A DNA stretch of 64,000 nt from Streptomyces sp. NBC_00259. Lineage in GTDB: Bacteria; Actinomycetota; Actinomycetes; Streptomycetales; Streptomycetaceae. The stretch covers positions 2,604,001-2,668,000 of the forward strand of contig NZ_CP108080.1 in NCBI RefSeq assembly GCF_036181745.1, in the 5' to 3' direction. Position numbers and translations under genes: made by a program. The notes under the pieces are model-generated. The model was not told the origin of the DNA and did not search any database. It saw only the letters and a list, made by a program, of their open reading frames with translations. Below, in pieces: positions 1 to 9,839 of this stretch (positions are counted from its first letter, which is position 1; each line of letters starts with the position of its first letter).

Positions 1-26
1 CCGAGCGCTGTATGGCTGATGGCCGA

Positions 27-440
27 TCAGGAAAGACCGGGGAAGAAAATCTTCAGCTCACGGGCCGCGGACTCCTCGGAGTCCGAGGCGTGGATCAGGT
101 TCTCCCGGACGATCGTGCCGTAGTCGCCGCGGATGGAGCCGGGGGCCGCGGCGATCGGGTCGGTCGGGCCGGCCAGGGCGCGCACTCCCTCGATGACGCG
201 CTCGCCCTCGACGACCAGGGCGACGACGGGACCGGAGGCCATGAAGCCGACGAGCGGCTCGTAGAAGGGCTTGCCCTTGTGCTCGCCGTAGTGCTGCTCC
301 AGGGTGTCCTGGTCCAGCTCGCGCAGCTCCAGAGCGGTGATCTGCCAGCCGGCCTTGCGCTCGATACGGCCGATGATCTCGCCGATCAGGCCGCGGCGTA
401 CGGCGTCGGGCTTGAGCAGGACGAGCGTGCGCTGGCTCAC
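27..440 (-). CDS. ndk: Nucleoside diphosphate kinase
   Basis: Transfers the gamma phosphate from ATP to other (d)NDPs through a phosphohistidine, balancing NTP pools in the cytoplasm. The 137-residue protein has the normal family length. It shows the N-terminal LVLLKPDAV strand and the active-site segment NLIHASDS with the catalytic histidine at residue 117. It starts at GTG 440, with AAGGAG about 8 bases upstream. It is the last gene of a minus-strand run folC, DUF4233, ndk and is separated from DUF4233 by about 130 bp containing a hairpin, so it may have its own or attenuated transcription. Identification is secure. Confidence 0.97.
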   Translation of the reverse strand: MSQRTLVLLKPDAVRRGLIGEIIGRIERKAGWQITALELRELDQDTLEQHYGEHKGKPFYEPLVGFMASGPVVALVVEGERVIEGVRALAGPTDPIAAAPGSIRGDYGTIVRENLIHASDSEESAARELKIFFPGLS

Positions 441-475
441 GTGCGGGGCTCCTTCGAGTGCGGGTCTCGGGACAC

Positions 476-499
476 GTTCTCAGGACCGGTCCCGAGAAC
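476..499. terminator. Hairpin between DUF4233 gene and ndk
   Basis: GTTCTC at 476-481 pairs with GAGAAC at 494-499, and the interior is a GGACC/GGTCC palindrome. There is no U-tract. It may be a weak attenuator between the DUF4233 gene and ndk. Confidence 0.35.
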
Positions 500-573
500 A
501 TGGGGTGGGGAAAGCGTGGAGGAAAAGCGGGTCGTACTGGTCCCAGAGGCTACAGGGCGTCCCGAGTCGTCTG

Positions 574-939
574 TCACGCAGCGTCAGGCTCTGCGGGACC
601 CCCCTCGGCCTGCTGCGCCGCCCAGCGCGCCTTCGCCTCGTCGACCTTGCGGCCGTAGTGGACCGACGCCCACCACAGGCCCGCGAAGACCGCGCCGAGG
701 AAGAACATCGTGGGCACCACGAAACCGCTGGCGATCAGGCCGAACTGCAGGGCCCAGCCGAGCTGCACCCCGCCGGGGCGGGTGATCATCCCGCACAGCA
801 GGACCGACAGCAGCATCGCGACACCGCTCACGGTCCAGACCGTGGCCGACGACAGACCGGGATCCTTCATCGCCACCAGTCCGGCGAAACCGATCACGAA
901 GAACTCGCCGATCAGTGTGGACGCACAGAGCGTACGCAT
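574..939 (-). CDS. DUF4233 family small membrane protein
   Basis: A 121-residue integral membrane protein of unknown function. It shows four hydrophobic segments (about residues 5-23, 32-52, 60-80 and 78-95, the last two nearly continuous) and a charged C-terminal tail ending in an AEGGPAEPDAA-like stretch. From memory, DUF4233 proteins lie directly downstream of folC in many actinomycetes, and here folC ends 5 bp before this start, which fits co-transcription. No catalytic motif is visible. The family call rests on context and the membrane pattern. Confidence 0.85.
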   Translation of the reverse strand: MRTLCASTLIGEFFVIGFAGLVAMKDPGLSSATVWTVSGVAMLLSVLLCGMITRPGGVQLGWALQFGLIASGFVVPTMFFLGAVFAGLWWASVHYGRKVDEAKARWAAQQAEGGPAEPDAA

Positions 940-944
940 GGGAT

Positions 945-2465
945 TCAGCCCCTCCCCAGCAGCAGCCGGGCCTCGCCGACCGTGATCACGGAGCCGGTCA
1001 CCAGGACGCCCGCGCCCGAGTACTCCGCCTCCTCCTCGGCGAGCGTGATCGCCGCCTCCAGCGCGTCGTCGAGCCGCGGCTCGACGACCACCCGCTCGTC
1101 GTCGCCGAAGACCTCCACGGCGATCGCGGCCAGCTCATCGGCGTCCATCGCGCGATGGCTGGAGTTCTGCGTGACGACGATCTCCGTGAAGATCGGCTCG
1201 AAGGCTTCGAGAAGGGCCTTCACGTCCTTGTCGGCACTCGCGCCCACCACACCGACGAGCCGCGAGAACCCGAACGCCTCCGTGATGCCCTCGGCGGCCG
1301 CCCGCGCTCCCGCCGGGTTGTGCGCGGCGTCCAGGACGACGGTCGGGCTGCGGCGCACGACCTCCAGCCGGCCCGGGGACACGACGGACGCGAACGCGGT
1401 ACGCACCGTCTCCAGGTCCAGCGTCCGCGCGTGCTGCGCGCCGATCCCGAAGAAGGCCTCCACCGCGGCCAGGGCCACCGCCGCGTTGTGCGCCTGGTGG
1501 GCGCCGTACAGCGGAAGGAAGATCCCTTCGTACTCCCCGCCGAGTCCGCGCAGCGTCAGCAGCTGGCCGCCGACCGCGACCTCCCGCGAGCCGACACCGA
1601 ACTCCATGCCCTCACGGGCCACCGTCGCGTCCACCTCGACGGCCTTCTTCAGCATCACCTGCGCCGCGTCCACCGGCTGCTGCGCGAGGATCACCGTCGC
1701 GCCCTGCTTGATGACGCCGGCCTTCTCGCCCGCGATCTCGGCGGGCGTGGTGCCGAGCCGGTCCGTGTGGTCCAGGTCGATCGGGGTGATCACGGCCACC
1801 GAGCCGTCGATCACGTTGGTCGCGTCCCAGCTGCCGCCCATGCCGACCTCGACCACGGCCACGTCCACGGGCGCGTCGGCGAACGCGGCGTACGCCATGC
1901 CCGTGAGCACCTCGAAGAAGGAGAGCCGGAACTCCTGGGCGGCGTCGACCATCTCCACGTACGGCTTGACGTCCTGGTACGTCTCGATGAAGCGCTCGGC
2001 GTCGATGGGGGCGCCGTCCAGGCTGATCCGCTCGGTGATCGACTGGACGTGGGGCGAGGTGTACCGACCGGTGCGCAGCTCGAAGGCGCCGAGCAGCGCC
2101 TCGATCATGCGGGCCGTGGACGTCTTGCCGTTGGTGCCGGTGATGTGGATGGACGGATAGGCACGCTGGGGCTCGCCCAGCACGTCCATCAGGGCGGCGA
2201 TCCGGCTGACGGACGGCTCCAGCTTCGTCTCGCCCCAGCGGCCGGCGAGCTCCTGCTCGACCTCGCGGAGTGCCTTGTCCACCTCCGGGTCGGCGGGCCG
2301 GCTCGGCACCTGCTCGCCGAGGGGCGATCCGGCCTGGGTGCGCAGCGTACGGCTCCCGGCCTCGATCACCGCCAGATCGGGGTCACGGTCGGTCTCGGCG
2401 TCGACGATCGCTTCGAACTCGTCGTCGCGCTCGTCGAAGGGCTCTGGCTGCTGGTCACTCACCAT
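945..2465 (-). CDS. folC: Folylpolyglutamate synthase / dihydrofolate synthase
   Basis: ATP-dependent Mur-ligase-family enzyme that adds glutamate to dihydropteroate and reduced folates in the cytoplasm. The P-loop GTNGKTS is at residues 110-116, followed by a central ligase domain (YTSPHVQSITERI, GLGGSWDATN-like, DHTDRLG) and a C-terminal glutamate ligase domain containing LDAAHNPAGA. An acidic N-terminal extension of about 60 residues precedes the core, as in other Streptomyces FolC proteins. The start could be ATG 2465 or GTG 2462. It is transcribed with the DUF4233 gene, 5 bp downstream. Confidence 0.95.
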   Translation of the reverse strand: MVSDQQPEPFDERDDEFEAIVDAETDRDPDLAVIEAGSRTLRTQAGSPLGEQVPSRPADPEVDKALREVEQELAGRWGETKLEPSVSRIAALMDVLGEPQRAYPSIHITGTNGKTSTARMIEALLGAFELRTGRYTSPHVQSITERISLDGAPIDAERFIETYQDVKPYVEMVDAAQEFRLSFFEVLTGMAYAAFADAPVDVAVVEVGMGGSWDATNVIDGSVAVITPIDLDHTDRLGTTPAEIAGEKAGVIKQGATVILAQQPVDAAQVMLKKAVEVDATVAREGMEFGVGSREVAVGGQLLTLRGLGGEYEGIFLPLYGAHQAHNAAVALAAVEAFFGIGAQHARTLDLETVRTAFASVVSPGRLEVVRRSPTVVLDAAHNPAGARAAAEGITEAFGFSRLVGVVGASADKDVKALLEAFEPIFTEIVVTQNSSHRAMDADELAAIAVEVFGDDERVVVEPRLDDALEAAITLAEEEAEYSGAGVLVTGSVITVGEARLLLGRG

Positions 2466-2556
2466 GCCAGTTTACGGAGCGCCGCCGACAAGCCGGACCG
2501 AGACCCGGCCGCACCGCCGCGGGAGACCGCCGGAGCCCCGTGGGAGCCGCGCCGGA

Positions 2557-3723
2557 TCAGAGCCCGGCAGGGAGCAACGCCCGTACGTGGTACGCGCCGT
2601 CCCGCGGGCCGGCCGTCAGCGTGCCGCCCATGCTCTCCACCCGCTCCCGCATCGAGAGCGTGCCCGTACCGCTGGACACGGGCTCCCGGTCCGGGTCCTC
2701 GTCCCCCAGCGGATTGCGCACCTCGATCCGCAGCCGGGGTCCCTCCACACCGATCCGCACGCTCACCGTCTCCCCCGGCGCGTGCTTCGCGGCGTTCGTC
2801 AGACACTCCTGCACCACCCGGTACACCGCCGTCTGCCGCAGCGGCGAGATGCCCCGGGCCTCGTCGGCGATCGTCAGCTCCACCGGACTGCCGATCCGCG
2901 CGCCCTCCTCCGCGAGCGCCCGCAGCCCTTCGAGACCGGGCGTCGCGTTCCGCTCGTCGGCCCGCCGCACGATGATCTCGTTCAGTGTGTGATGGGCCCG
3001 CCGCGCCGTGTCCGCCAGCTCCTCGAAGTCCGCGCCGTGCCGCTCGCCCCGCGCCCGGGACGCCAGCACCTCGGCGCGCACCGCGAGCACCGTCAGCTCC
3101 CTGCCCACCAGGTCGTGCACGTCCCGGGCCACCGAGGTGCGCTCCTGCTGCACGGCCTGGAGCGCCGCCGCCTCGGCCTGCCGCGCGTCCAGCTCCCTCA
3201 GCAGGTCCTGCCGGTGCGCGGCGATCCCGACGCCCGACGCGAGCACCCCGATGGGTACGACGAGGCTCAGGAAGTCGCTCAGCGAGTCACCCCGGTGGGA
3301 CGGCCACAGGGGCGTGCTGAACAGGGTGTACGCGAGTGCCACATATCCCAGCGTGCCCACGATGCCCGCGGCGCGGCCCCGGAAGCGTCCCAGCGAGTAC
3401 AGCGCGAACTGGATCAGCGTCAGCTCGTGCAGCCAGCCCAGGAAGGCCAGCCCGACCAGGTACGGCGCCCATGGCAGCCGGCGCCGCAGCAGCAGCGTCG
3501 CCGCCCCCGCCGCCAGAACGGTGGTCGCGCTCACCCGGCCCAGTGAGTTGTCCGCCTCCGCGACCCCGGGGACGTCGAGCAGCATCAGCGCGAAACAGCT
3601 CAACGCCGTCACGGCGTCGACGGCGCGCGACGACACCGCCGCGCGGTCCGCGTACCTCCGCACCGCGGCGACGGCGCGGCGCAGCGCGAGGGTGGCGGGC
3701 GTGTGCGGCACGCCCTCCATCAT
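2557..3723 (-). CDS. NarL-type sensor histidine kinase (HisKA_3)
   Basis: A 388-residue membrane sensor kinase. The N-terminal half has several hydrophobic segments (about residues 38-52, 64-80, 88-112, 119-140 and 150-168). A dimerization/phosphoacceptor helix contains ARDVHDLVGREL with His203. The HATPase_c domain includes ECLTNAAKHAPG (N box) and a GTGTLSMRERVESMGG lid region. I start it at one of two adjacent ATGs (3723/3720); an upstream start at 3792 would add an uncharacteristic Gly/Ser/Arg-rich leader overlapping the terminator. No response regulator is adjacent, so the partner must lie elsewhere. It sits between valS and folC, which I recall as neighbours in other Streptomyces, so it may be a lineage-specific insertion. 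Confidence 0.88.
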   Translation of the reverse strand: MMEGVPHTPATLALRRAVAAVRRYADRAAVSSRAVDAVTALSCFALMLLDVPGVAEADNSLGRVSATTVLAAGAATLLLRRRLPWAPYLVGLAFLGWLHELTLIQFALYSLGRFRGRAAGIVGTLGYVALAYTLFSTPLWPSHRGDSLSDFLSLVVPIGVLASGVGIAAHRQDLLRELDARQAEAAALQAVQQERTSVARDVHDLVGRELTVLAVRAEVLASRARGERHGADFEELADTARRAHHTLNEIIVRRADERNATPGLEGLRALAEEGARIGSPVELTIADEARGISPLRQTAVYRVVQECLTNAAKHAPGETVSVRIGVEGPRLRIEVRNPLGDEDPDREPVSSGTGTLSMRERVESMGGTLTAGPRDGAYHVRALLPAGL

Positions 3724-3792
3724 CCAAGGTCCACCGGACCCCGCACCCGCGCGGCAGCCCGCGGAGCCCGACCGGTCGGACGCAGCACGCAA

Positions 3793-3836
3793 GAGGTCCG
3801 GGGTCCCGGGGGCTCAGCCCCGGGACCCCGGACCTC
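3793..3836. terminator. Intrinsic terminator after valS
   Basis: A perfect 19-bp inverted repeat (3793-3811 with 3818-3836) with a 6-base loop lies just beyond the valS stop and upstream of the sensor kinase on the same strand. It likely separates their transcription. There is no U-tract, as is usual in Streptomyces. Confidence 0.85.
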
Positions 3837-3854
3837 TGCAAGGACGGATCCGGC

Positions 3855-6476
3855 CTAGCCCTGCGGCAGGCTCGCCAGCTGGGCGGCGATGCGCTCGATG
3901 TCCTCGTCCGCCTTGGCGAGGCGGCCGCGGATCTTGTCGACGACATTGTCCGGGGCCTTCGCCAGGAACGCCTCGTTGCCAAGCTTGGCCGTGGCCTGCG
4001 CCTTCTCCTTCTCGGCCGCCGCGAGGTCCTTCGCGAGCCGCTTGCGCTCCGCGTCCACGTCGATCGCACCGGAGAGGTCCAGCGCGACCTCGGCGCCCGC
4101 GACCGGCAGCGTCGCCGTCGCGTGGAACGAGTCACCCTCCGGCTGCAGCCGCAGCAGCTGCCGGATCGCGCCCTCGTGCGGCGCCAGCGCGGTGCCGGTG
4201 AGCGTCAGCCGGGCCGGGACCTTCTGACCGGGCTGGAGCCCCTGGTCGGAACGGAACCGGCGGACCTCGGTGACTACCCGCTGGACCAGCTCGATCTCCT
4301 GCTCGGCGCCGGCGTCACGGAAGCCGGAGTCGGTCGGCCACTCGGCGATGACGACCGACTCGCCACCCGTGAGCGTGGTCCACAGCGTCTCGGTGACGAA
4401 CGGGACGACCGGGTGCAGCAGCCTCAGCGTGACGTCGAGGACCTCGCCGAGGACCCGGGCGGAGACCTTCGCCGGCTCGCCGCCGCCCATGAACGTGGTC
4501 TTGGACAGCTCGACGTACCAGTCGAAGACCTCGTCCCAGGCGAAGTGGAACAGCGTGTCGGACAGCTTCGCGAACTGGTAGTCCTCGTAGTACGCGTCGA
4601 CCTCGGCGACCACCGAGTTCAGCCGCGACAGGATCCAGCGGTCGGTCGCCGACATCTGCTCGGGCGACGGCATCGGGCCCTCGACCGTCGCGCCGTTCAT
4701 GAGCGCGAAGCGCGTCGCGTTCCAGATCTTGTTCGCGAAGTTGCGCGAGCCCTGGACCCAGTCCTCGCCGATCGGGACGTCGACGCCCGGGTTGGCACCG
4801 CGCACCAGGGTGAAGCGCAGCGCGTCGGAGCCGTACTTGTCCATCCAGTCCAGCGGGTTGACCGCGTTGCCGAAGGACTTCGACATCTTCTTGCCGAACT
4901 GGTCGCGGACCATGCCGTGCAGCGCGATGGTGTGGAACGGCGGGGTGCCGTCCATCGCGTACAGGCCGAACATCATCATCCGCGCGACCCAGAAGAAGAG
5001 GATGTCGTAGCCGGTGAGCAGGACGGAGTTCGGATAGAACTTCGCGAGGCTCTCGGTCTGCTCGGGCCAGCCCAGCGTGGAGAACGGCCACAGGCCGGAG
5101 GAGAACCAGGTGTCGAGGACGTCGGTGTCCTGGGTCCAGCCCTCGCCGGACGGCGGCTGCTCGTCGGGGCCGACGCAGACGACCTCGCCGTCCGGGCCGT
5201 ACCAGACCGGGATGCGGTGGCCCCACCACAGCTGGCGCGAGATGCACCAGTCGTGCAGGTTGTCGACCCAGTCGAAGTACCGCTTCTCCATCTCCTGCGG
5301 ATGGATCGTGACCCTGCCGTCGCGGACCGCGTCACCCGCGGCCTGCGCCAGCGGGCCGACCTTGACCCACCACTGCATGGACAACCGCGGCTCGATGGTG
5401 GTCTTGCAGCGCGAGCAGTGACCGACCGAATGGGTGTACGGACGCTTCTCGGCGACGATCCGGCCCTCGGCGCGCAGCGCGGCGACGATGGCGGAACGGG
5501 CCTCCAGGCGGTCCAGGCCCTGGAAGGGGCCGTGTGCGGTGATGACGGCGCGCTCGTCCATGACGGCGAGGTTCGGCAGACCGTGCCGCTGGCCGATCTC
5601 GAAGTCGTTCGGGTCGTGCGCGGGCGTCACCTTGACGGCGCCGGTGCCGAACTCCGGGTCGACGTGCTCGTCGGCGACGACGGCGATACGGCGGCCGGTC
5701 AGCGGCAGCTCGATCTCGCGTCCGACGAGGTGCTTGTAGCGCTCGTCCTCGGGGTGGACGGCGACGGCCGTGTCGCCCAGCATCGTCTCGGCGCGGGTCG
5801 TCGCGACGACGATGGAGTCGTCGCCCTCCCCGTACCGGATCGAGACGAGCTCGCCGTCGTCGTCCTGGTACTCGACCTCGATGTCCGAGATGGCCGTCAG
5901 ACAGCGCGGACACCAGTTGATGATCCGCTCGGCGCGGTAGATCAGCTCGTCGTCGTAGAGCTTCTTGAAGATGGTCTGGACGGCCTTGGACAGGCCCTCG
6001 TCCATGGTGAAGCGCTCACGCGACCAGGCGACACCGTCGCCCAGGCGCTTCATCTGCCCGGAGATCTGGCCGCCGGACTCGCTCTTCCACTGCCAGACGC
6101 GCTCGACGAACGCCTCACGGCCCAGGTCGTGGCGGGACTTGCCCTCCTTCGCCAGCTCGCGCTCGACGACGTTCTGCGTGGCGATGCCGGCGTGGTCCAT
6201 GCCGGGCTGCCACAGCGTCTCGTAGCCCTGCATCCGCTTGCGGCGGATGAGGGCGTCGATCAGCGTGTGCTCGAAGGCATGGCCCAGGTGGAGGCTGCCC
6301 GTGACGTTCGGCGGCGGGATGACGATCGTGTACGGAGGCTTCTCGCTCTTCGCGTCGGCCTCGAAGTAACCGCGCTCTACCCAGCGCTCGTACAGCTTCC
6401 CCTCTACCTCGGCCGGCGCGTACTGGGTCGGCAGTTCGGGGGTGCTGGCTGGCTGATGCTGAGTGTTCTCGGTCAC
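3855..6476 (-). CDS. valS: Valyl-tRNA synthetase
   Basis: Class I aminoacyl-tRNA synthetase charging tRNA-Val. The 873-residue protein has the HIGH-type motif HLGH at residues 63-66, a CP1 editing domain, a KMSKS motif ([12 protein letters not shown]), a DALRF-like anticodon-binding junction and a typical C-terminal coiled coil ([17 protein letters not shown] onwards). I choose the GTG at 6476 (protein begins VTENTQ); an ATG 75 bp upstream is possible in frame but gives an unconserved leader. A TAAACT hexamer lies 6-11 bases before the GTG, which hints at a leaderless or very short-leader transcript. No T-box is visible. Confidence 0.96.
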   Translation of the reverse strand: MTENTQHQPASTPELPTQYAPAEVEGKLYERWVERGYFEADAKSEKPPYTIVIPPPNVTGSLHLGHAFEHTLIDALIRRKRMQGYETLWQPGMDHAGIATQNVVERELAKEGKSRHDLGREAFVERVWQWKSESGGQISGQMKRLGDGVAWSRERFTMDEGLSKAVQTIFKKLYDDELIYRAERIINWCPRCLTAISDIEVEYQDDDGELVSIRYGEGDDSIVVATTRAETMLGDTAVAVHPEDERYKHLVGREIELPLTGRRIAVVADEHVDPEFGTGAVKVTPAHDPNDFEIGQRHGLPNLAVMDERAVITAHGPFQGLDRLEARSAIVAALRAEGRIVAEKRPYTHSVGHCSRCKTTIEPRLSMQWWVKVGPLAQAAGDAVRDGRVTIHPQEMEKRYFDWVDNLHDWCISRQLWWGHRIPVWYGPDGEVVCVGPDEQPPSGEGWTQDTDVLDTWFSSGLWPFSTLGWPEQTESLAKFYPNSVLLTGYDILFFWVARMMMFGLYAMDGTPPFHTIALHGMVRDQFGKKMSKSFGNAVNPLDWMDKYGSDALRFTLVRGANPGVDVPIGEDWVQGSRNFANKIWNATRFALMNGATVEGPMPSPEQMSATDRWILSRLNSVVAEVDAYYEDYQFAKLSDTLFHFAWDEVFDWYVELSKTTFMGGGEPAKVSARVLGEVLDVTLRLLHPVVPFVTETLWTTLTGGESVVIAEWPTDSGFRDAGAEQEIELVQRVVTEVRRFRSDQGLQPGQKVPARLTLTGTALAPHEGAIRQLLRLQPEGDSFHATATLPVAGAEVALDLSGAIDVDAERKRLAKDLAAAEKEKAQATAKLGNEAFLAKAPDNVVDKIRGRLAKADEDIERIAAQLASLPQG

Positions 6477-6613
6477 GGGCCACAGTTTAGAGGTGTCACG
6501 GGCCCGTTCTGAAACGGGAATGTTCCGTAACGGTGTGGGCCCCGGCTCCACGGCACCGCGCGGTTTCCGCCAGGATGTTCGGACAGCATAAGTATCTGGA
6601 GGGGAACCCAGGA
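6477..6613. promoter_or_regulatory. Divergent promoter region valS / PGPYG-repeat gene
   Basis: 137 bp separate the divergent starts. On the minus strand TAAACT (6487-6482) could be a -10 for valS, leaving almost no 5' leader. On the plus strand GGAGGGG about 10 bases before ATG 6614 is a clear ribosome binding site. The assignments are by eye. Confidence 0.4.
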
Positions 6614-7573
6614 ATGAGCTACAACCAGCCGGGCCCGTACGGCGGTCAGCCCCAGCAGCCCGGCCCGTACGGCCAGCCGGGTCCTTACGGCCAGCAGCCG
6701 CAGGCGCCCCAGCCCGGTTACGGCTACCCGCAGCAGGCTCCGCAGGGCGTCCCGCCCCAGCAGCAGGGCTACGGCTACCCCCAGCAGCAGCCCGGCCCGT
6801 ACGGCCAGCCGCCCCAGCCCCCGTACGGCGCGGGCCCGGGCGCGTACCCGCCCCCGCCGCCGGCCCAGGGCGGCGGCAAGAAGACGGGCCTGATCATCGG
6901 CGCCGTGGTCGTGGCGGTCGCGGTGATCGGCGGCGGCGTCTGGTGGTTCACGGCGGGGGGCGGCGGTTCGTCGGTCGCGGCGGACACCAAGGGTTACAAG
7001 CTCACCCCGGCGGCTTCCGTCGGTGAGTACAAGAAGGACAAGGACAGCCCCGAAAAGCTCTCCGAGAAGGACAAGAAGGAGGTCGAGACCCTGCTCGGTA
7101 TCAAGAACCCGCAGCAGGCCGGCGCCTCCTACAAGGCCGGTGACCCGAGCGAGCCGATGAAGGGCAAGGCCCTGAGCCTGACGGGCCTGTGGGGCGACAT
7201 CTCCGATCCCGAGAAGGCACTCGACGGCTGGTTCAAGAAGCTGGAGGAGGGTGACAAGGAGGACGGCTCGGACTCGGAAGACGTCAAGGTCGAACTCGTG
7301 GGCGAGCCTTCCACGGTGAAGCCGGAGGGCTTCGACGGCGCCATCATGAAGTGCCAGAGCGCCAAGTTCACGCCCACCGGCGACGCTTCGTCGGGCCTCG
7401 GGGCCAAGACGTTCGAGGTGCCCATGTGCGCCTGGGCCGATTACAGCACCATCGCCGGCGTGAACGTCATCGACCTGGCCCAGTTCCTGGGCACCGGTGG
7501 CAAGGCAGTGCCCCAGGACGAGGTCGCGTCCCTCACGGCCAAGCTCTACGACACCTCGCGCACCAAGGTCTGA
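6614..7573 (+). CDS. Pro/Gln/Gly-rich single-pass membrane protein
   Basis: A 319-residue protein of unknown function. Residues 1-85 are a cytoplasmic low-complexity region of repeated PGPYGQ/QQPGYGYP units. One transmembrane helix follows ([22 protein letters not shown], written here only in part by its key residues), then an extracellular domain of about 210 residues with two cysteines near the C terminus (CQSAKF and MCAWAD) that could form a disulfide. The architecture is common among Streptomyces membrane proteins, and no enzymatic motif is seen. The start follows GGAGGGGA. It is the only plus-strand gene in the first 12 kb and ends in a strong convergent terminator facing clpX. Confidence 0.85.
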   Translation: MSYNQPGPYGGQPQQPGPYGQPGPYGQQPQAPQPGYGYPQQAPQGVPPQQQGYGYPQQQPGPYGQPPQPPYGAGPGAYPPPPPAQGGGKKTGLIIGAVVVAVAVIGGGVWWFTAGGGGSSVAADTKGYKLTPAASVGEYKKDKDSPEKLSEKDKKEVETLLGIKNPQQAGASYKAGDPSEPMKGKALSLTGLWGDISDPEKALDGWFKKLEEGDKEDGSDSEDVKVELVGEPSTVKPEGFDGAIMKCQSAKFTPTGDASSGLGAKTFEVPMCAWADYSTIAGVNVIDLAQFLGTGGKAVPQDEVASLTAKLYDTSRTKV

Positions 7574-7596
7574 GCCTCGGAGCGGACAACGTACAA

Positions 7597-7633
7597 GGGC
7601 GCCCGGCCGGTTCACCGAACCGGCCGGGCGCCC
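7597..7633. terminator. Bidirectional terminator between the PGPYG gene and clpX
   Basis: A perfect 17-bp stem (7597-7613 with 7617-7633) with a 3-base loop lies between two convergent stop codons, so it can serve both genes. Confidence 0.9.
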
Positions 7634-7648
7634 TCATGTTGCCTGTGG

Positions 7649-8929
7649 TTACGCGGACTTCTCGTGGCGGCCGTCGTTCTTCACGATCCGCGGCACCAGC
7701 GTCGGGTTCACGTTGTTGTGGACCACGTCCGCCGTGATGACGACGCGGGCCACGTCCTTGCGGGACGGCACCTCGTACATCACCGACATCAGGACCTCTT
7801 CCATGATGGCCCTGAGCCCACGCGCGCCCGTGCCGCGCAGGATCGCCTGGTCGGCGATGGCCTCCAGGGCCGGGCGGTCGAAGTCCAGCTCCACGCCGTC
7901 GAGTTCGAAGAGGCGCTGGTACTGCTTCACCAGGGCGTTGCGCGGCTCGACCAGGATCTTCAGCAGGGCCTCGCGGTCCAGGTTGTGGACCGAGGTGATG
8001 ACGGGCAGACGGCCGATGAACTCGGGGATCATCCCGAACTTCACCAGGTCCTCCGGCATGACCTCCTGGAACTGGTCGCTCGCGTCGATCTCCCGCTTGG
8101 AGCGGATCGTGGCGCCGAAGCCGATGCCCTTGGCGCCCGCACGCGACTCGATGATCTTCTCCAGGCCGGCGAAGGCGCCGCCCACGATGAAGAGCACGTT
8201 GGTCGTGTCGATCTGGATGAACTCCTGGTGGGGGTGCTTCCGGCCGCCCTGCGGCGGGACGGAGGCCGTCGTGCCCTCCAGGATCTTCAGCAGCGCCTGC
8301 TGGACGCCCTCGCCCGAGACATCCCGGGTGATCGACGGGTTTTCGCTCTTACGGGCGACCTTGTCGATCTCGTCGATGTAGATGATCCCGGTCTCGGCCT
8401 TCTTGACGTCGTAGTCGGCCGCCTGGATCAGCTTCAGCAGGATGTTCTCGACGTCCTCGCCCACGTACCCGGCCTCGGTGAGCGCCGTGGCGTCCGCGAT
8501 GGCGAACGGAACGTTGAGCATCCGGGCCAGGGTCTGGGCGAGAAGCGTCTTGCCCGAGCCCGTAGGGCCCAGCAACAGGATGTTGGACTTGGCGAGTTCG
8601 ATCGCGTCGTCCCGCCCGCCCTGGCCGTTCTCACCCGCCTGGACGCGCTTGTAGTGGTTGTACACCGCGACCGAGAGGGCCTTCTTCGCGGGCTCCTGCC
8701 CGACGACGTACCCCTCGAGGAACTCGTAGATCTCGCGCGGCTTGGGGAGTTCCTCCCACCGCACCTCGGAGGTCTCTGCGAGCTCCTCCTCGATGATCTC
8801 GTTGCAGAGGTCGATGCACTCGTCGCAGATGTATACCCCGGGGCCTGCGATGAGCTTCTTCACCTGCTTCTGGCTCTTTCCGCAGAATGAGCACTTGAGC
8901 AGATCGCCGCCATCACCGATGCGTGCCAC
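7649..8929 (-). CDS. clpX: ClpX ATPase, substrate-binding unit of Clp protease
   Basis: AAA+ unfoldase that feeds substrates to the ClpP1P2 chamber. The 426-residue protein has an N-terminal zinc-binding domain (Cys13, Cys16, Cys35, Cys38), Walker A GPTGSGKT near residue 120, Walker [10 protein letters not shown] and a C-terminal sensor-2 domain. It starts at GTG 8929 with GGGGAAG upstream. It lies downstream of clpP2 on the same strand, separated by 143 bp with a strong hairpin, so it is probably a separate transcription unit. Confidence 0.97.
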   Translation of the reverse strand: MARIGDGGDLLKCSFCGKSQKQVKKLIAGPGVYICDECIDLCNEIIEEELAETSEVRWEELPKPREIYEFLEGYVVGQEPAKKALSVAVYNHYKRVQAGENGQGGRDDAIELAKSNILLLGPTGSGKTLLAQTLARMLNVPFAIADATALTEAGYVGEDVENILLKLIQAADYDVKKAETGIIYIDEIDKVARKSENPSITRDVSGEGVQQALLKILEGTTASVPPQGGRKHPHQEFIQIDTTNVLFIVGGAFAGLEKIIESRAGAKGIGFGATIRSKREIDASDQFQEVMPEDLVKFGMIPEFIGRLPVITSVHNLDREALLKILVEPRNALVKQYQRLFELDGVELDFDRPALEAIADQAILRGTGARGLRAIMEEVLMSVMYEVPSRKDVARVVITADVVHNNVNPTLVPRIVKNDGRHEKSA

Positions 8930-9022
8930 GAGGTGCTTCCCCTTCGCCGTGGAGCGCTTGGTTCAGCGGCTCCTGGTGCCTCATATCCGACGGTACCTTG
9001 CCGGGCCCCTCGTTCGGGCCCC

Positions 9023-9060
9023 CCTTGGCGCGGTTCACATTGACGTGTACCGCGCCAAGG
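9023..9060. terminator. Terminator of the clpP1-clpP2 operon
   Basis: A 12-bp perfect stem (9023-9034 with 9049-9060) lies directly after the clpP2 stop and before clpX. A second GC-rich inverted repeat follows at about 9003-9022. Confidence 0.75.
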
Positions 9061-9072
9061 GCAGGTCGAGCG

Positions 9073-9756
9073 TCAGGCGGCCGCAGCGGCCGTGCTCTTA
9101 CGGGTCGACACGATCTGGTCGACCAGGCCGTACGCCAGGGCGTCCTCGGCCGTCAGGATCTTGTCGCGCTCGATGTCCTCACGGACCTTCTCGATCGGCG
9201 TGGAGGAGTGCTTGGCCAGCATCTCCTCGAGCTGCACACGCATGCGCAGGATCTCGTTGGCGGCGATCTCCAGGTCGGAGAGCTGCTCACGTCCGGTCTG
9301 CGAGGACGGCTGGTGGATCAGGACACGGGCGTGCGGCAGGGCCATCCGCTTGCCGGGGGTGCCGGCGGCCAGCAGGACGGCCGCGGCGGAGGCCGCCTGG
9401 CCCATGCAGACCGTCTGGATGTCCGGCTTCACGAACTGCATCGTGTCGTAGATGGCGGTCAGCGCGGTGAAGGAACCACCGGGGCTGTTGATGTAGATCG
9501 AGATGTCGCGGTCCGGGTCCATCGACTCCAGGCACAGCAGCTGCGCCATGACGTCGTTGGCGGAGGCGTCGTCGATCTGCACGCCGAGGAAGATCACGCG
9601 CTCCTCGAAGAGCTTCGCGTACGGGTCGTACTCGCGCACGCCCTGGGAGGTGCGCTCGACGAAGCGGGGGACGACGTAGCGGTTGTCCACCTGCGGGCCG
9701 GTGTAGAGGCCGCTCGCGGAGACTGCGGGGAACTGGTTCATGGTCGTGTTCACCAT
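9073..9756 (-). CDS. clpP2: ATP-dependent Clp protease proteolytic subunit 2
   Basis: One of two serine protease subunits forming the mixed ClpP1P2 tetradecamer. The nucleophile serine lies in [11 protein letters not shown] and the catalytic histidine in [10 protein letters not shown]; the aspartate region follows in the [13 protein letters not shown] segment. The start is uncertain: ATG 9756 (227 residues) or ATG 9741 (MNQFPAVS, 222 residues), the latter preceded by GGTGA at suitable spacing. It is downstream of clpP1 by 83 bp (or up to 98 bp) containing a GC hairpin. Confidence 0.95.
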   Translation of the reverse strand: MVNTTMNQFPAVSASGLYTGPQVDNRYVVPRFVERTSQGVREYDPYAKLFEERVIFLGVQIDDASANDVMAQLLCLESMDPDRDISIYINSPGGSFTALTAIYDTMQFVKPDIQTVCMGQAASAAAVLLAAGTPGKRMALPHARVLIHQPSSQTGREQLSDLEIAANEILRMRVQLEEMLAKHSSTPIEKVREDIERDKILTAEDALAYGLVDQIVSTRKSTAAAAA

Positions 9757-9810
9757 CCTGGTGGCGTTCAGTGGGCTGGGGCTGAGGGGCGGGCGGGGTG
9801 CCGGTCCGGT

Positions 9811-9830
9811 CCGGGGGCTCGGGCCCCCGG
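9811..9830. other. GC-rich hairpin between clpP1 and clpP2
   Basis: An 8-bp CCGGGGGC/GCCCCCGG inverted repeat with a 4-base loop sits in the intercistronic gap. It may tune the clpP1:clpP2 ratio by partial termination or RNA processing. Confidence 0.4.
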
Positions 9831-9839
9831 CTGCCGGAC

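Noticed and set aside
6477..6613. T-box leader for valS
   Set aside because: Only a very short leader is available and no T-box or specifier stem is seen.
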